Assembly: GCF_900110875.1 (NCBI RefSeq)
Contig: NZ_FOFM01000014.1
Coordinates: 1 to 64,000, forward strand
Origin: Pseudovibrio axinellae
GTDB lineage: Bacteria; Pseudomonadota; Alphaproteobacteria; Rhizobiales; Stappiaceae
Direction: 5' to 3'
DNA: 64,000 nt
The translations under genes and the position numbers were made by a program. The stretch's first letter is position 1. Each line of letters opens with the position of its first letter. Shown here one piece after another: positions 27,631 through 37,879 of this stretch. Under the pieces are notes generated by a model. It made no database searches and was not told the origin of the DNA. It was given only the letters and a program-made list of their open reading frames with translations.

Positions 27631-28569
27631 ATGTTTTCAGCCCTGTCGGCCATATTTTCTGTCTTGCTCCTCACAGCCACTGGCTGGTTCTTACATCACC
27701 GCAACATCATCCCCACAGAACGCTGGCGGGGAATGGAAGACCTAGCCTACTGGGTGCTGTTTCCTGCAATCATTTTGATCAATGTGGGAACATCAGAATT
27801 TTCCGCAATGCCGGTGATGGAAATCGCAATAGCAGTACTTGGAACCTTCATCTCTTTGGCAGTTCTTTGCCTTCTCCTGTCCCCTTTCCTGAAACACCGA
27901 TTTGCCATCTCCGGTCCACGCTTCACCTCAATTTTCCAGGGTACGGTACGCTGGAACGTCTTCATCGCCATGGCCATCGCGGCCAACAGCCTGGGCGAGG
28001 AAGGCGTCGCGCTCATCGCTATCATCATGGCAATCCTGATACCAGCAGCCAACCTGCTGTGTGTGACAGTACTTGCAATTTATGTGGGAGGGTCCCTACC
28101 AACGCCCTTAGCCTTGTCAAAGGAGCTTTTGAAGAACCCGTATATTCTCAGCGTTGCAGCAGGGGCTATCCTCAATGCCTCAGATATCGAATTCCCTGAG
28201 ATCATTGCTAACTACCTCACATTTTTGGGAAGCGCAGCACTGCCAATCGCAGTGCTTTGTGTCGGAGCTGCGTTAGATCTTCAGGCTTTAAGACGCCCTG
28301 GACCTGCACTGACGACGGCCCTGTTGATGCGTAATATACTCGCGCCAACCATCGCCCTGTGCTTTGTCATAGTGCTTGGTTTGGATGAAGTTTCTGCAAC
28401 CATCGTTATACTTGTATTTGCGGTTCCATCTGCAGCGGCAAGCTATGTACTTGCAAGAAAAATGGGCGGCGACGCCAAACTGATGGCCGAAATTTTGACC
28501 CTTCAGACGGTCGCCGCCGCACTTACAATTCCTGGATGTCTATTGATTGTGGCCTACGTGATCGGGTAA
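27631..28569 (+). CDS. AEC family transporter (auxin efflux carrier type)
   Basis: A 312-residue polytopic protein of the AEC/BART superfamily, with about ten TM helices in two halves of five. Hallmarks: the opening helix followed by RGMEDLAYWVLFPAIILINVGTSE, the charged-poor middle with FAISGPRFTSIFQGTVRWNVFIAMAIA, and near the end VFAVPSAAASYVLARKMGGD. Members export or exchange organic acids such as malate or malonate. The substrate is unknown. Its 3' end overlaps the convergent acyl-CoA dehydrogenase gene by 16 bases. Confidence 0.9.
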   Translation: MFSALSAIFSVLLLTATGWFLHHRNIIPTERWRGMEDLAYWVLFPAIILINVGTSEFSAMPVMEIAIAVLGTFISLAVLCLLLSPFLKHRFAISGPRFTSIFQGTVRWNVFIAMAIAANSLGEEGVALIAIIMAILIPAANLLCVTVLAIYVGGSLPTPLALSKELLKNPYILSVAAGAILNASDIEFPEIIANYLTFLGSAALPIAVLCVGAALDLQALRRPGPALTTALLMRNILAPTIALCFVIVLGLDEVSATIVILVFAVPSAAASYVLARKMGGDAKLMAEILTLQTVAAALTIPGCLLIVAYVIG

Positions 28570-30209
28570 AGCCACTCCAAGATGCCCTTAGCATCGTAGC
28601 GCGCATCCAACATGCCATAGGTGGAACGCCATTGACCCGCCATCCGCGTCTCAATAAAGGCATTGGCAATTGGCTGCGGTGCAACTTCGTTCAATGCAGC
28701 AGCAGCAGCTGTGATCGCCAGCTGCTCGGTCAACAACCGGGCACTGCCCTCATCTTCCAGGCAGGTCCTAGCGGCCGCTTGCAGCACTTCAACCGAAACC
28801 TTACCAGCCGGTCCCAGATCAGTTTCCAGCATACCAAGCACATTCATGAAACTATCTGGACTGCGATGCATCGCACGAAGTAAGTCAAGCGCCATGATGT
28901 TGCCTGAACCTTCCCAGATGCTATTCACAGGAGCTTCACGATAGATGCGCGAAACATCATGGTCTTCAACGTAGCCGTTGCCACCCAGACACTCCATCGC
29001 CTCGGCCGCAACATTCTCCGCGCTTTTACAAATCCAGTATTTCGCAGCTGGTGTAATAATACGCAGGAAGTCAGCAGCCTGACTGTCTGCACCTTCCCGG
29101 TCCATGCAATGTGCCAGCTTTAACGCAAGCGCTTCACTGGCCGCCATATCCAAGGACATATCCGCCAGCACCCGCTGCATAAGCGGCTTTTCAATGAGCC
29201 GTGATCCAAACGCGCTGCGGTTAGAGGTGTGATGAACAGCTCTGGAAATTGCAGCCCGCATCAACGCAGCAGACCCAATACAACAATCCACACGCGTTGG
29301 GGTCACCATCTTCAAGATGGTCTTAATGCCCTTGCCTTGCTCCCCAACAAGGAACCCAACAGCGTTGTTAAACTCAACCTCAGAGGACGCATTGGATTTA
29401 TTGCCAAGCTTGTTTTTCAAGCGCTGGAAATCCAGTCCGTTGACTTCTCCAGTTTCCAAAATGCGCGGAACAAGGAAACAAGTTGGTCCTTCTTCCAGTT
29501 TTGCCAGCACTAGGAAAGCATCGCACATTGGAGCGGAGAAAAACCACTTGTGTCCGTTAATGACATACGTGTCATCTGAGACCTTTTCGGCACGCGTAAT
29601 GATCTGACGCAAGTCAGACCCACCCTGCTTCTCCGTCATACCCATGCCAAGGCTTGCACCCATTTTCTGGCTGGCAGGACGGAACCGCTGATCATATTTG
29701 CGGCTTGCAATACGTTCATTCCAAACTTTGGAAAGCTCAGGTGACTGCGTTAAAGCCATTGCAGAGGCATTGGTCATGGTGACAGGACAAAGGTGCCCGC
29801 CTTCCACCTGGCTCATAACAAAATATTTGCGCGCACGATTGAAAAACGCACGCTCCCCACCCGGCTGCATAGATTCAACAGAAGCGCTGTGCAGGCCAGC
29901 TTCAAACGAGCGGCGCATCAATGCATGGTAAGAAGGGTGAAACTCGACAACATCCAAACGGCGGCCATATGGATCATGAGTTTTCAACACTGGCTCGTTC
30001 ACATTTGCCAATCGCCCCAAATCTAGTGCATCTGCGGCTCCACACTGCTCACCAAACTTGATAAGCTCTTCACGTGCAGAATCATTGGACCCAGTGCCAC
30101 CCAAATCAGCAAGGAGAATTGGGTCACTCTCGGCAAGATTATATCCACAATATGGAGGAGCTTGGTTGATTACTCCGGTCGTCATCGTGGCTTGTGAAAC
30201 TTTTTCCAT
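28554..30209 (-). CDS. AidB-like acyl-CoA dehydrogenase family protein
   Basis: A 551-residue flavoprotein. The length, the N-terminal extension with QAPPYCGYNLAESDPIL and motifs such as GMGMTEKQGGSD (FAD-binding) and AMECLGGNGYVEDHDVSRIYREAPVNSIWEGSGNIMALD are those of the AidB subfamily. E. coli AidB is induced by alkylation stress and binds DNA; isovaleryl-CoA dehydrogenase activity is weak. The substrate here is unknown. ATG 30209 has GGGAGGA five bases upstream. Divergent from pyrB. Confidence 0.9.
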   Translation of the reverse strand: MEKVSQATMTTGVINQAPPYCGYNLAESDPILLADLGGTGSNDSAREELIKFGEQCGAADALDLGRLANVNEPVLKTHDPYGRRLDVVEFHPSYHALMRRSFEAGLHSASVESMQPGGERAFFNRARKYFVMSQVEGGHLCPVTMTNASAMALTQSPELSKVWNERIASRKYDQRFRPASQKMGASLGMGMTEKQGGSDLRQIITRAEKVSDDTYVINGHKWFFSAPMCDAFLVLAKLEEGPTCFLVPRILETGEVNGLDFQRLKNKLGNKSNASSEVEFNNAVGFLVGEQGKGIKTILKMVTPTRVDCCIGSAALMRAAISRAVHHTSNRSAFGSRLIEKPLMQRVLADMSLDMAASEALALKLAHCMDREGADSQAADFLRIITPAAKYWICKSAENVAAEAMECLGGNGYVEDHDVSRIYREAPVNSIWEGSGNIMALDLLRAMHRSPDSFMNVLGMLETDLGPAGKVSVEVLQAAARTCLEDEGSARLLTEQLAITAAAAALNEVAPQPIANAFIETRMAGQWRSTYGMLDARYDAKGILEWLYPIT

Positions 30210-30342
30210 TTTTCCTCCCGCGAGTTACCCAACGATTTTGATAGGTTAACCCGAGTGTTGCAACTGAGATTTGCACAATAAATAATATACATCTGTAGAG
30301 CTCTTTACGAGCATAGGGTTTCTGCATATTAAAAGGTCTTCG

Positions 30343-31302
30343 ATGAGCAAGAAAACCACACATCGATCCTCCGCGTTCCCGCATCGCCATCTCCTCGGTA
30401 TCGAGGGATTGCAGCCTCCCCACATTAATTACCTATTGGATCTCGCCGACGAAGCCGTCGAAGTGTCCCGACAGGTAGAAAAGCAGAAAGCAGTTCTGCG
30501 TGGGCGAACGCAAATAAACCTCTTCTTTGAGGCTTCCACCCGCACCCAATCTTCTTTTGAGCTTGCAGGCAAGCGCCTGGGCGCGGATGTTATGAACATG
30601 TCGGTCTCCACCTCCTCGGTGAAAAAGGGCGAAACCCTGATCGACACAGCAGCAACCTTGAACGCCATGCGTCCTGACTTACTGGTTGTTCGCCACCACG
30701 CCGCAGGAGCGGTGCACCTGCTGGCCCGTAAAATTGGCTGTGCAGTCGTAAACGCCGGTGACGGCCCTCACGAACACCCAACCCAGGCTCTCCTCGATGC
30801 TCTGACTATTCGCCGCCATAAAGGAACTCTTGGCGGTTTGACAGTAGCCATCTGCGGAGACATCCGTCATTCCCGCGTTGCCCGCTCCAACATCATTCTT
30901 CTCTCCAATATGGGAGCACGCGTGCGTGTCATAGCTCCCTCTACACTACTGCCCTCTGGTATTCATAGTATGGGCGTAGAAGTATTCACAGACATGCGCG
31001 AAGGACTCAAAGGCTGCGACATCGTCATGATGCTCCGTTTGCAACGCGAACGCATGAGTGGTGCGTTTGTACCATCTGTTCGTGAGTATTTCCGTTACCA
31101 CGGCTTGGATGCTGAAAAACTCTCCTATGCCAAACCAGACGCACTGGTCATGCACCCGGGTCCAATGAACCGCGGAGTGGAAATTGCAGCCGAAATTGCA
31201 GACGGCCCACAAAGCCTTATCCGTGAGCAGGTAGAAATGGGCGTCGCCATTCGTATGGCAGTGCTAGAAGCCCTCGCCAATAACCTTCCTGACAATTCCT
31301 AG
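30343..31302 (+). CDS. pyrB: aspartate carbamoyltransferase catalytic subunit
   Basis: Condenses carbamoyl phosphate with aspartate in the first committed step of pyrimidine synthesis. 319 residues. The carbamoyl-phosphate loop is [13 protein letters not shown] (STRT 65-68), with the 80s-loop Lys in [14 protein letters not shown], the [12 protein letters not shown] segment and the 240s-region MLRLQRERM. Start ATG 30343. It is followed 11 bases later by a dihydroorotase homologue that lacks metal ligands, the arrangement in which the inactive DHOase supports ATCase assembly. No regulatory pyrI is present. Confidence 0.96.
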   Translation: MSKKTTHRSSAFPHRHLLGIEGLQPPHINYLLDLADEAVEVSRQVEKQKAVLRGRTQINLFFEASTRTQSSFELAGKRLGADVMNMSVSTSSVKKGETLIDTAATLNAMRPDLLVVRHHAAGAVHLLARKIGCAVVNAGDGPHEHPTQALLDALTIRRHKGTLGGLTVAICGDIRHSRVARSNIILLSNMGARVRVIAPSTLLPSGIHSMGVEVFTDMREGLKGCDIVMMLRLQRERMSGAFVPSVREYFRYHGLDAEKLSYAKPDALVMHPGPMNRGVEIAAEIADGPQSLIREQVEMGVAIRMAVLEALANNLPDNS

Positions 31303-31313
31303 AGGACACGCGC

Positions 31314-32618
31314 ATGAACAAGAATGTAAGCCCGCTGGTCCTGACAAACGCCCGCATCATTGACCCTGCAAACAACATTGATGAAGCTGGTGCGGTTATC
31401 GTTGAAGATGGCAAAATCCTCGCAGCAGGAGCAAGCGCACTCAACCAGGGCGCACCTGAAGGCGCAACAACGATAGACTGCAAAGGGACTGTAGTCGCTC
31501 CTGGGCTCGTTGATATGGGTGTGAGCGTTGGTGAACCTGGCGCAGAACACCGCGAAACACTGGAAAGCGCGAGCCGCGCAGCAGCAGCTGGCGGCGTCAC
31601 AACCATCATTACAAGCCCAAACACCGATCCTGTGATTGACGACCCGGCTCTGGTGGACTTCATGCTCCGCCGGGCACGTGACACTGCACTCGTCAACGTT
31701 CACCCTATGGCAGCTTTGACCAAAGGCCTATTGGGCAAGGACATGAGCGAGCTGGGCTTGCTTAAAGAAGCAGGCGCTATCGCCTTTTCCAACGACAGAC
31801 TGCCCATCTCCAACCCTTCCGTTCTGGTCCGCCTGCTCACTTATGCCCGTGACTTTGATGCACTTGTTGTACACCAGGCAAAAGATACCGACCTTGCAGG
31901 CTCAGGCGTCATGAACTCAGGTTTAAGAGCAACCTGGCTTGGTTTGGGGGGCATTCCAAAAGAAGCTGAATTCATCGCCATCGAACGTGACATGCGCCTT
32001 TTGGCAATGGCGAAAGGGAAATACCACGCCCGGTTGATCTCTTGTCCTCAAAGTGCAAGTGCGATTCAAAAAGCAAAGGATGATGGGCTTGATGTAACCG
32101 CTGGCATCTCCATTAATCACCTCACGCTGAATGAAAACGACATCGGCCCATACCGGACCTTCCACAAAATGTCGCCGCCTCTTCGCACTGAAGATGACCG
32201 TCAGGCCATGGTAGAAGCACTGGCAAATGGCACAATCGACATAATAATGTCCGATCACAACCCACAAGATGTGGAAACTAAGCGTCACCCCTTTGCAGAA
32301 GCAGAAGATGGTGCGTTAGGGCTAGAAACAATGCTTGGAGCTGGAATGCGCCTCGTCTTGAACGAAGACATCTCACTTTCCAAACTGCTTGCAACAATGA
32401 CCTGCAATCCAGCTGATCGTCTTGGCCTTCCAGCCGGTCGCCTTTCAAAGGGCGCACCTGCGGACCTGATCATCTTTGATCCGCAAAAGCCATGGATTGT
32501 AGAAAAGGAGAAAATTCGCTCCCGTTCAAAGAACACTCCTTTTGAGGACGAAACTTTGACAGGTCGGGTTTTGACAACTGTTGTTGCAGGCGGCATCCTA
32601 GATAACGACGCTATGTAA
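31314..32618 (+). CDS. pyrC: dihydroorotase-like protein, probably inactive ATCase partner (PyrC')
   Basis: A 434-residue amidohydrolase-fold protein of the multifunctional-complex dihydroorotase type. The first metal motif after APGLVDM should be HxH, but the residues are DMGVSV (67-72), with Gly69 and Ser71 where His are expected, followed by [10 protein letters not shown]. The later HLTL and SDHNPQD segments are kept. Loss of HxH is known from Pseudomonas PyrC', which is catalytically dead and needed to assemble ATCase. I infer the same here; a true PyrC should be elsewhere in the genome. Starts 11 bases after pyrB, upstream of plsY. Confidence 0.88.
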   Translation: MNKNVSPLVLTNARIIDPANNIDEAGAVIVEDGKILAAGASALNQGAPEGATTIDCKGTVVAPGLVDMGVSVGEPGAEHRETLESASRAAAAGGVTTIITSPNTDPVIDDPALVDFMLRRARDTALVNVHPMAALTKGLLGKDMSELGLLKEAGAIAFSNDRLPISNPSVLVRLLTYARDFDALVVHQAKDTDLAGSGVMNSGLRATWLGLGGIPKEAEFIAIERDMRLLAMAKGKYHARLISCPQSASAIQKAKDDGLDVTAGISINHLTLNENDIGPYRTFHKMSPPLRTEDDRQAMVEALANGTIDIIMSDHNPQDVETKRHPFAEAEDGALGLETMLGAGMRLVLNEDISLSKLLATMTCNPADRLGLPAGRLSKGAPADLIIFDPQKPWIVEKEKIRSRSKNTPFEDETLTGRVLTTVVAGGILDNDAM

Positions 32619-32640
32619 GTGCAATAACCGGAGATTTGCC

Positions 32641-33258
32641 GTGCCTGAACCAATCAGCTGGTCCTTTGATTTACCCTATTACCTGGCTGCATTGGCCTTT
32701 GGCTACCTGCTCGGCTCAATTCCATTTGGCCTGCTGTTTACAAAAATGGCAGGCCATGGCGACATCCGCAACATCGGCTCCGGTAACATCGGCACCACAA
32801 ACGTTTTGAGAACAGGCAGTAAAAAGTTGGCTGCTCTCACCCTTTTGTGCGACGCCCTTAAAGGCACTACCGCCGTGGTCTTGATTGGCTTTTTCATGGG
32901 CAATGAGGCCGCTCTTATTGCAGGCTTGGGCGCTTTTCTTGGTCACCTCTTCCCAGTGTGGCTCAAGTTCAAGGGTGGCAAAGGTGTTGCAACCTATATC
33001 GGAATCTTGCTGGGAATCTTCTGGCCCGTTGGCATCATCTTTATCGTAATCTGGATAGCCACGGCTTACATCACCAAGTTCTCCTCCCTGTCAGCACTCG
33101 TAGCAAGCCTTGTCACTCCCTTTATTCTGATGGCTTTCGATCAATGGCAAATTGCGCAAATGATGGGATTACTCAGCGTATTGCTATGGGCAAAACATCA
33201 CGAGAACATTGCCCGCCTAATCAAAGGCAAGGAAAGCAAGATCGGTTCCAAAGGATGA
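32641..33258 (+). CDS. plsY: glycerol-3-phosphate acyltransferase PlsY
   Basis: Inner-membrane enzyme that transfers the acyl group from acyl-phosphate (made by PlsX) to glycerol 3-phosphate, opening phospholipid synthesis. 205 residues with about five TM helices. The three cytoplasmic motifs are visible: [10 protein letters not shown], then [19 protein letters not shown], then [21 protein letters not shown] start at 32641 with CGGAG upstream. In the plus-strand run pyrB-pyrC-plsY-dprA. Confidence 0.95.
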   Translation: MPEPISWSFDLPYYLAALAFGYLLGSIPFGLLFTKMAGHGDIRNIGSGNIGTTNVLRTGSKKLAALTLLCDALKGTTAVVLIGFFMGNEAALIAGLGAFLGHLFPVWLKFKGGKGVATYIGILLGIFWPVGIIFIVIWIATAYITKFSSLSALVASLVTPFILMAFDQWQIAQMMGLLSVLLWAKHHENIARLIKGKESKIGSKG

Positions 33259-33263
33259 GTTGA

Positions 33264-34457
33264 ATGGAGACAGCCACCAAACGCCGGGCACCACATTTAA
33301 GTGACACCCAGCGGCTTGCGTGGCTTCGTCTCATCCGCTCCGAAAACGTTGGACCAACAACCTTTCGCGAGTTACTCAACCACTTCGGCTCAGCACATAC
33401 TGCACTCGACGCCCTACCAGAACTATCAAGAAGAGGCGGAAAGAAAACCTACCGCCTCTTTTCCAAGGATAAAGCAGAGGCTGAATTAGCAGCCCTTTAT
33501 AAAATGGGGGCCCGTCTCGTTGCTATGGGAGAGCCCGCTTATCCCCCCTTACTCCGACATATCGATGCGCCGCCGCCCCTTCTGGCAATCCGCGCCAGAG
33601 ACCCCTTGCAACAAGAGCTCACCGGCACTCAAAAAACACTGGCAATCATAGGTGCGCGTAATTGTTCTGTTGCTGGAGCAAAGTTTGCAACAACACTGGC
33701 AGGTGATTTATCAGCTCATGGGTTCACGATCATTTCGGGGTTGGCGCGCGGCATTGACAGTGCAGCCCACAAAGCAGCTCTAAGCGCTGGAACGATCGCC
33801 GCCTTTGCAGGCGGAATTGACACCATCTACCCGAAAGAAAATCAGGCCCTTTTTTCTTCCATGATTGCAGCAAACGGGGCAGCGATCAGCGAGATGCCCA
33901 TCGGCAGAAATCCACGGGCCAGAGATTTTCCACGTCGTAATCGCCTTATCTCAGGAATGTCTCTGGGTGTTATCCTAATAGAAGCTGCAGAAAAATCGGG
34001 CTCGTTGCATACCGCGCGTTACGCTCTGGAACAAAACCGGGAGATTCTGGCTGTACCTGGTGCTCCGCTCGATCCTCGTTCAGTTGGCGCAAATAAGTTG
34101 ATCCAGCAAGGTGCAGCTCTTATTCAATCGGTCGAAGACGTCCTGGAGGTGATAGAGCCCACAATCTCCATGTCATTACCGCTTCATCATGGAATCGATG
34201 AGCCTGCGAAGAGCTGGCCAGCACTGGAAGAACTTGAAACCCCAACGACCTTGCACCCCAAAAATGCCAGAGAGCAGGATCGCCAAGCCATCATAGATGC
34301 ACTCAGTGAAACCCCGATCGATCAGGACGAACTTCTGCGTTTCACCGGCGTCTCGCTGCAAACGCTTCAGCTCATTCTTCTGGAAATTGAGCTGGCAGGC
34401 CGTCTGGAACGGCACAAACCCAACAAACTATCGATGATACACGCAGCCTCTAGCTGA
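33264..34457 (+). CDS. dprA: DNA-processing protein DprA
   Basis: Protects incoming single-stranded DNA and loads RecA during natural transformation. 397 residues: an N-terminal SAM-like helical part (about 15-90), the Rossmann-fold DprA core with AIIGARNCSVAGAKFA, ISGLARGIDSAAHKAAL, AFAGGIDTIYPKEN, FPRRNRLISGMS and VPGAPLDPRSVGANKLIQQGA, and a C-terminal winged-helix-like domain (about 330-390). It begins five bases after plsY and is likely cotranscribed. Presence does not by itself show competence, since DprA is widespread. Confidence 0.95.
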   Translation: METATKRRAPHLSDTQRLAWLRLIRSENVGPTTFRELLNHFGSAHTALDALPELSRRGGKKTYRLFSKDKAEAELAALYKMGARLVAMGEPAYPPLLRHIDAPPPLLAIRARDPLQQELTGTQKTLAIIGARNCSVAGAKFATTLAGDLSAHGFTIISGLARGIDSAAHKAALSAGTIAAFAGGIDTIYPKENQALFSSMIAANGAAISEMPIGRNPRARDFPRRNRLISGMSLGVILIEAAEKSGSLHTARYALEQNREILAVPGAPLDPRSVGANKLIQQGAALIQSVEDVLEVIEPTISMSLPLHHGIDEPAKSWPALEELETPTTLHPKNAREQDRQAIIDALSETPIDQDELLRFTGVSLQTLQLILLEIELAGRLERHKPNKLSMIHAASS

Positions 34458-34469
34458 CATTGACAGTCG

Positions 34470-34787
34470 CTATTTCGCACCCTTTGTTTCAGGGGCCCCA
34501 CTGTCCACACCATCTTGTGCCGACAGGATATTCACCTGCGCTTCCGCTTCCTTTTGCGCAAGAACCAGCAAATACCCTAGAAAATCCAGCTTACTTGCCA
34601 ACGCCATGTCACTTAACTCTCGGGACATTTTCGCGCAGTATTCTGCCACATCGCTTGCTTCGGTTATTCTGTCATTTTTCGGCAACGGGTATTTACGCAA
34701 GCTTTCGAGCCTTCTTATGCATCTATGACATAACCCCAGAATGCCAAAAACCCTTTGCAATCTGACGGTTATGGAAACCAACTCCAA
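34470..34787 (-). CDS. hypothetical 105-residue protein between dprA and topA
   Basis: A minus-strand frame with a protein-like, helix-rich composition: a basic N-terminal part with CHRCIRRLESLRKYPLP, then ASDVAEYCAKMSRELSDMALASKLDFLGYLLVLAQKEAEAQ, which looks amphipathic, then a polar tail. No family is recognised with certainty. Small proteins ending this way next to topA are, as I recall, seen in relatives. The start is unclear: there is no ATG in frame, and TTG 34787 is the furthest candidate, with a weak ribosome-binding site. It is convergent with dprA (12 bases apart). Confidence 0.55.
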   Translation of the reverse strand: MELVSITVRLQRVFGILGLCHRCIRRLESLRKYPLPKNDRITEASDVAEYCAKMSRELSDMALASKLDFLGYLLVLAQKEAEAQVNILSAQDGVDSGAPETKGAK

Positions 34788-34992
34788 TATCTTAGGTTGT
34801 AACTATTATCAAGCACAACCAAACCTTGACCCAAGGAAAATTAGGGGAGTGTCTTTTCCGCTCTTGACCTATCGGTCTGAAAAGGCCATTTGACAGCCGC
34901 GATGTCATCCGAGATTGTATCGGTTCGACTCATGTAAACGGTTTTTGATTTATCAATTCCAAGACGAGATTTACGCGAAAGCCAGGAAATCA

Positions 34993-37785
34993 ATGAACGT
35001 AGTCATTGTGGAATCACCGGCGAAAGCCAAGACCATCAACAAATATCTGGGCAAGGACTATACAGTTCTGGCGTCCTACGGACACGTGCGAGACCTTCCC
35101 CCTAAGGATGGCTCGGTACTACCCGATGATGACTTTGCCATGTCATGGTCTGTCGATTCTAAATCTCAAAAGCGCCTGTCGGAGATCGCCAGCGCTGTGA
35201 AGGAGGCGGACCGCCTTATTCTCGCGACTGACCCCGACCGCGAAGGGGAAGCCATTTCCTGGCACGTTTTGGAAGTCCTGAAAAAGAAACGCGTCCTGAA
35301 GGATAAGAAGATTGAGCGCGTGGTCTTCAACGCAATCACTAAAAGCTCTATCCTTGAGGCCATGCAGAACCCGCGCGAGCTGGACGTGCCACTGGTTGAT
35401 GCCTATTTGGCGCGCCGCGCACTAGACTACCTCGTCGGCTTTACACTCTCCCCTGTTTTGTGGCGCAAATTACCCGGCGCCCGTTCTGCAGGCCGTGTGC
35501 AATCCGTTGCCCTGCGCCTTGTATGTGAGCGTGAAGGCGAGATCGAGACTTTCAAGTCGCAGGAATACTGGTCCATCCTGGCAAACCTCAACACCCCACA
35601 AAACGCAGCTCTTCCAGCGCGATTGACCGGTTTTGACGGTAAGAAGATTACTCGCCTCGACATCACTTCCGAAGGTGAAGCTACAACCATCAAGAAGATG
35701 CTGGAAAGCGCAAGCTTCAACGTGGCAAACGTTGAAAGCAAACCACAAAAGCGCAATCCATACGCACCGTTCACCACGTCCACGCTGCAGCAGGAAGCAT
35801 CGCGCAAGCTCGGCTTTGCCGCAGCGCGCACAATGCAGGTGGCTCAAAAGCTCTATGAAGGTGCCAACATTGGCGGCGAGACCACAGGTCTCATCACCTA
35901 TATGCGTACCGATGGCGTGCAGATTGCACAGGAAGCAATTCAAAGCTGCCGCAGTGTCATTGCCTCCCGTCATGGCGATGAGTATGTGCCGGAAAAACCG
36001 CGCATCTACTCTGTGAAAGCAAAGAACGCTCAGGAAGCGCACGAAGCGATCCGACCAACCGAACTGACACGCCACCCGCGCGATATGGCCCAGTTCCTTG
36101 ATGAAGACGGCGCTCGTCTTTATGAGCTGATCTGGAAGCGGACCATCGCCTCACAGATGGCCTCTGCTGTTCTGGAACGCACCACCATTGATATTGACGC
36201 AAACGACGGCTCCAAGAAGGCATCTCTGCGCGCCTCTGGCTCAGTCGTGCGCTTTGACGGCTTCCTTGCGCTCTATCAAGAGGGCAAGGATGATGAGGAA
36301 GACGAAGAAAGCCGCCGTCTTCCAGCAGTCAATAAAGGCGACAGCCTTGACCGCAAGGGCATTGAGGCCAACCAGCATTTCACCGAGCCGCCACCACGCT
36401 TCACGGAAGCGACACTGGTCAAAAAGATGGAAGAGCTCGGCATTGGTCGTCCCTCCACTTACGCAGCAACATTGCAGACCCTGCGTGATCGTGAGTATGT
36501 GGACCTGGACAAAAAGCGCCTTATTCCGCAGGACAAAGGCCGTCTCGTAATCGCGTTCCTTGAGGACTTCTTCAATCGCTATGTGGAATACGATTTCACA
36601 GCTAGCCTTGAAGATCAGCTCGATAAGATTTCCGCCGGTGATTTGGAATGGAAGGCTGTTTTGCGTGATTTCTGGAATCCATTCCACGAGATTTGCGATG
36701 AGGTCATCAAGCGTTCCAATACTGAAGTTTTGGATGCTCTGAATGAAACGCTGAAAGCGCACGTCTTCCCCGTTACTGAAGAAGGCAAAGACCCACGCAA
36801 GTGCCCGAACTGTGAGACAGGCCGCTTGTCGCTGAAGGTCTCCCGATTTGGTGCCTTTGTTGGGTGTTCCAATTACAACAAAGAGAAAAAAGACGGCAAG
36901 GTTCCTGATGAGGACCCACCACATTGTGGCTATACCCGCCAGCTGGTAAACGGCGGCGGCGAAGCAGAAGCCGGTGTGGATGGAACCAAGGTTTTGGGCA
37001 TTGACCCTGTTTCCGGATTGGAAGTCTCCTTGCGCCGTGGCCGTTTTGGTCCATATGTGCAGTTAGGCGAAGAAGCCAAACCAAAACGCTCATCCCTGCC
37101 CAAAGGCTGGAGTGCAGCGGAACTGGATCTGGAAAAGGCTCTGGAACTGCTCTCACTGCCGCGTGAGGTGGGCGAGCACCCTGAAGACGGCAAAATGATT
37201 TCTGCCGGATTAGGACGTTTCGGTCCATTCGTGCTACACGATGGCACCTATGCAAATCTGGATAGCCCGGAAGAGGTGTTTTCCGTAGGCATCAACCGCG
37301 CTGTAACCCTGCTGGCTGAGAAGCGCGCAAAGGGTGGCGGACGCGGAGCAGCAGCAAAACCACTCAAAGAATTGGGTGATCACCCAGATGGCGGCGCGAT
37401 CAACGTGTATGCAGGTCGATACGGCCCCTACGTCAAATGGGAGAAAACTAATGCAACCTTGCCAAAGGACATTGCACCTGAAGCAGTGACGCTGGAGCAG
37501 GCAATTGAGCTTGTAAATGCAAAGGCAAGTGCAAAAGGCAAGAAGAAGGCTCCTGCAAAGAAAGCAGCAGCAAAGAAAACAACCGCCAAAAAAGCCGCCC
37601 CGAAGGGTGCTTTGAAAGAATATGGCGATCATCCGGATGGCGGAGCAATGGAACTGCGCGACAGTGGCCGCCTTGGCATTCGGATCAAATGGGGCAAAGA
37701 GTTCGTCTCTCTGCCTAAAGGAACAGACCCGGAGACGGTAACCCGCGAACAGGCTATTGAGCTTATAAACGCGAAGAAGGGCTAA
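34993..37785 (+). CDS. topA: DNA topoisomerase I
   Basis: Relaxes negative supercoils by type IA strand passage. 930 residues from ATG 34993 (AGGAAA upstream; the frame extends further 5' but the family begins MNVVIVESPAKAKTI). Toprim domain with DPDREGEAISWH; catalytic Tyr in GLITYMRTDGV (about residue 305). After the core comes one CxxC zinc ribbon (CPNCETGRLS...FVGCSNY), then three tandem C-terminal repeats with G-x-FGPFV or GRYGPYVKW and GDHPDGG, joined by a Lys/Ala-rich linker (about 840-870), typical of alphaproteobacterial TopA. It is the presumed target of the YjhX-type protein at 11785. Confidence 0.96.
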   Translation: MNVVIVESPAKAKTINKYLGKDYTVLASYGHVRDLPPKDGSVLPDDDFAMSWSVDSKSQKRLSEIASAVKEADRLILATDPDREGEAISWHVLEVLKKKRVLKDKKIERVVFNAITKSSILEAMQNPRELDVPLVDAYLARRALDYLVGFTLSPVLWRKLPGARSAGRVQSVALRLVCEREGEIETFKSQEYWSILANLNTPQNAALPARLTGFDGKKITRLDITSEGEATTIKKMLESASFNVANVESKPQKRNPYAPFTTSTLQQEASRKLGFAAARTMQVAQKLYEGANIGGETTGLITYMRTDGVQIAQEAIQSCRSVIASRHGDEYVPEKPRIYSVKAKNAQEAHEAIRPTELTRHPRDMAQFLDEDGARLYELIWKRTIASQMASAVLERTTIDIDANDGSKKASLRASGSVVRFDGFLALYQEGKDDEEDEESRRLPAVNKGDSLDRKGIEANQHFTEPPPRFTEATLVKKMEELGIGRPSTYAATLQTLRDREYVDLDKKRLIPQDKGRLVIAFLEDFFNRYVEYDFTASLEDQLDKISAGDLEWKAVLRDFWNPFHEICDEVIKRSNTEVLDALNETLKAHVFPVTEEGKDPRKCPNCETGRLSLKVSRFGAFVGCSNYNKEKKDGKVPDEDPPHCGYTRQLVNGGGEAEAGVDGTKVLGIDPVSGLEVSLRRGRFGPYVQLGEEAKPKRSSLPKGWSAAELDLEKALELLSLPREVGEHPEDGKMISAGLGRFGPFVLHDGTYANLDSPEEVFSVGINRAVTLLAEKRAKGGGRGAAAKPLKELGDHPDGGAINVYAGRYGPYVKWEKTNATLPKDIAPEAVTLEQAIELVNAKASAKGKKKAPAKKAAAKKTTAKKAAPKGALKEYGDHPDGGAMELRDSGRLGIRIKWGKEFVSLPKGTDPETVTREQAIELINAKKG

Positions 37786-37819
37786 GACAGCCCACCTGCT
37801 CTCCGGACAACGAAACAAA

Positions 37820-37841
37820 GGCTCCCGAAATTTCGGGAGCC
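37820..37841. other. perfect 22-base palindrome between topA and rnr
   Basis: GGCTCCCGAAA/TTTCGGGAGCC with no loop bases, 34 bases after the topA stop and 38 before rnr. There is no U-run downstream on the plus strand. It may be a weak terminator, an mRNA processing site or a protein site. Confidence 0.6.
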
Positions 37842-37879
37842 ATTATCGGCAGCAACACTGCTGTACTGGATGAGATAAA

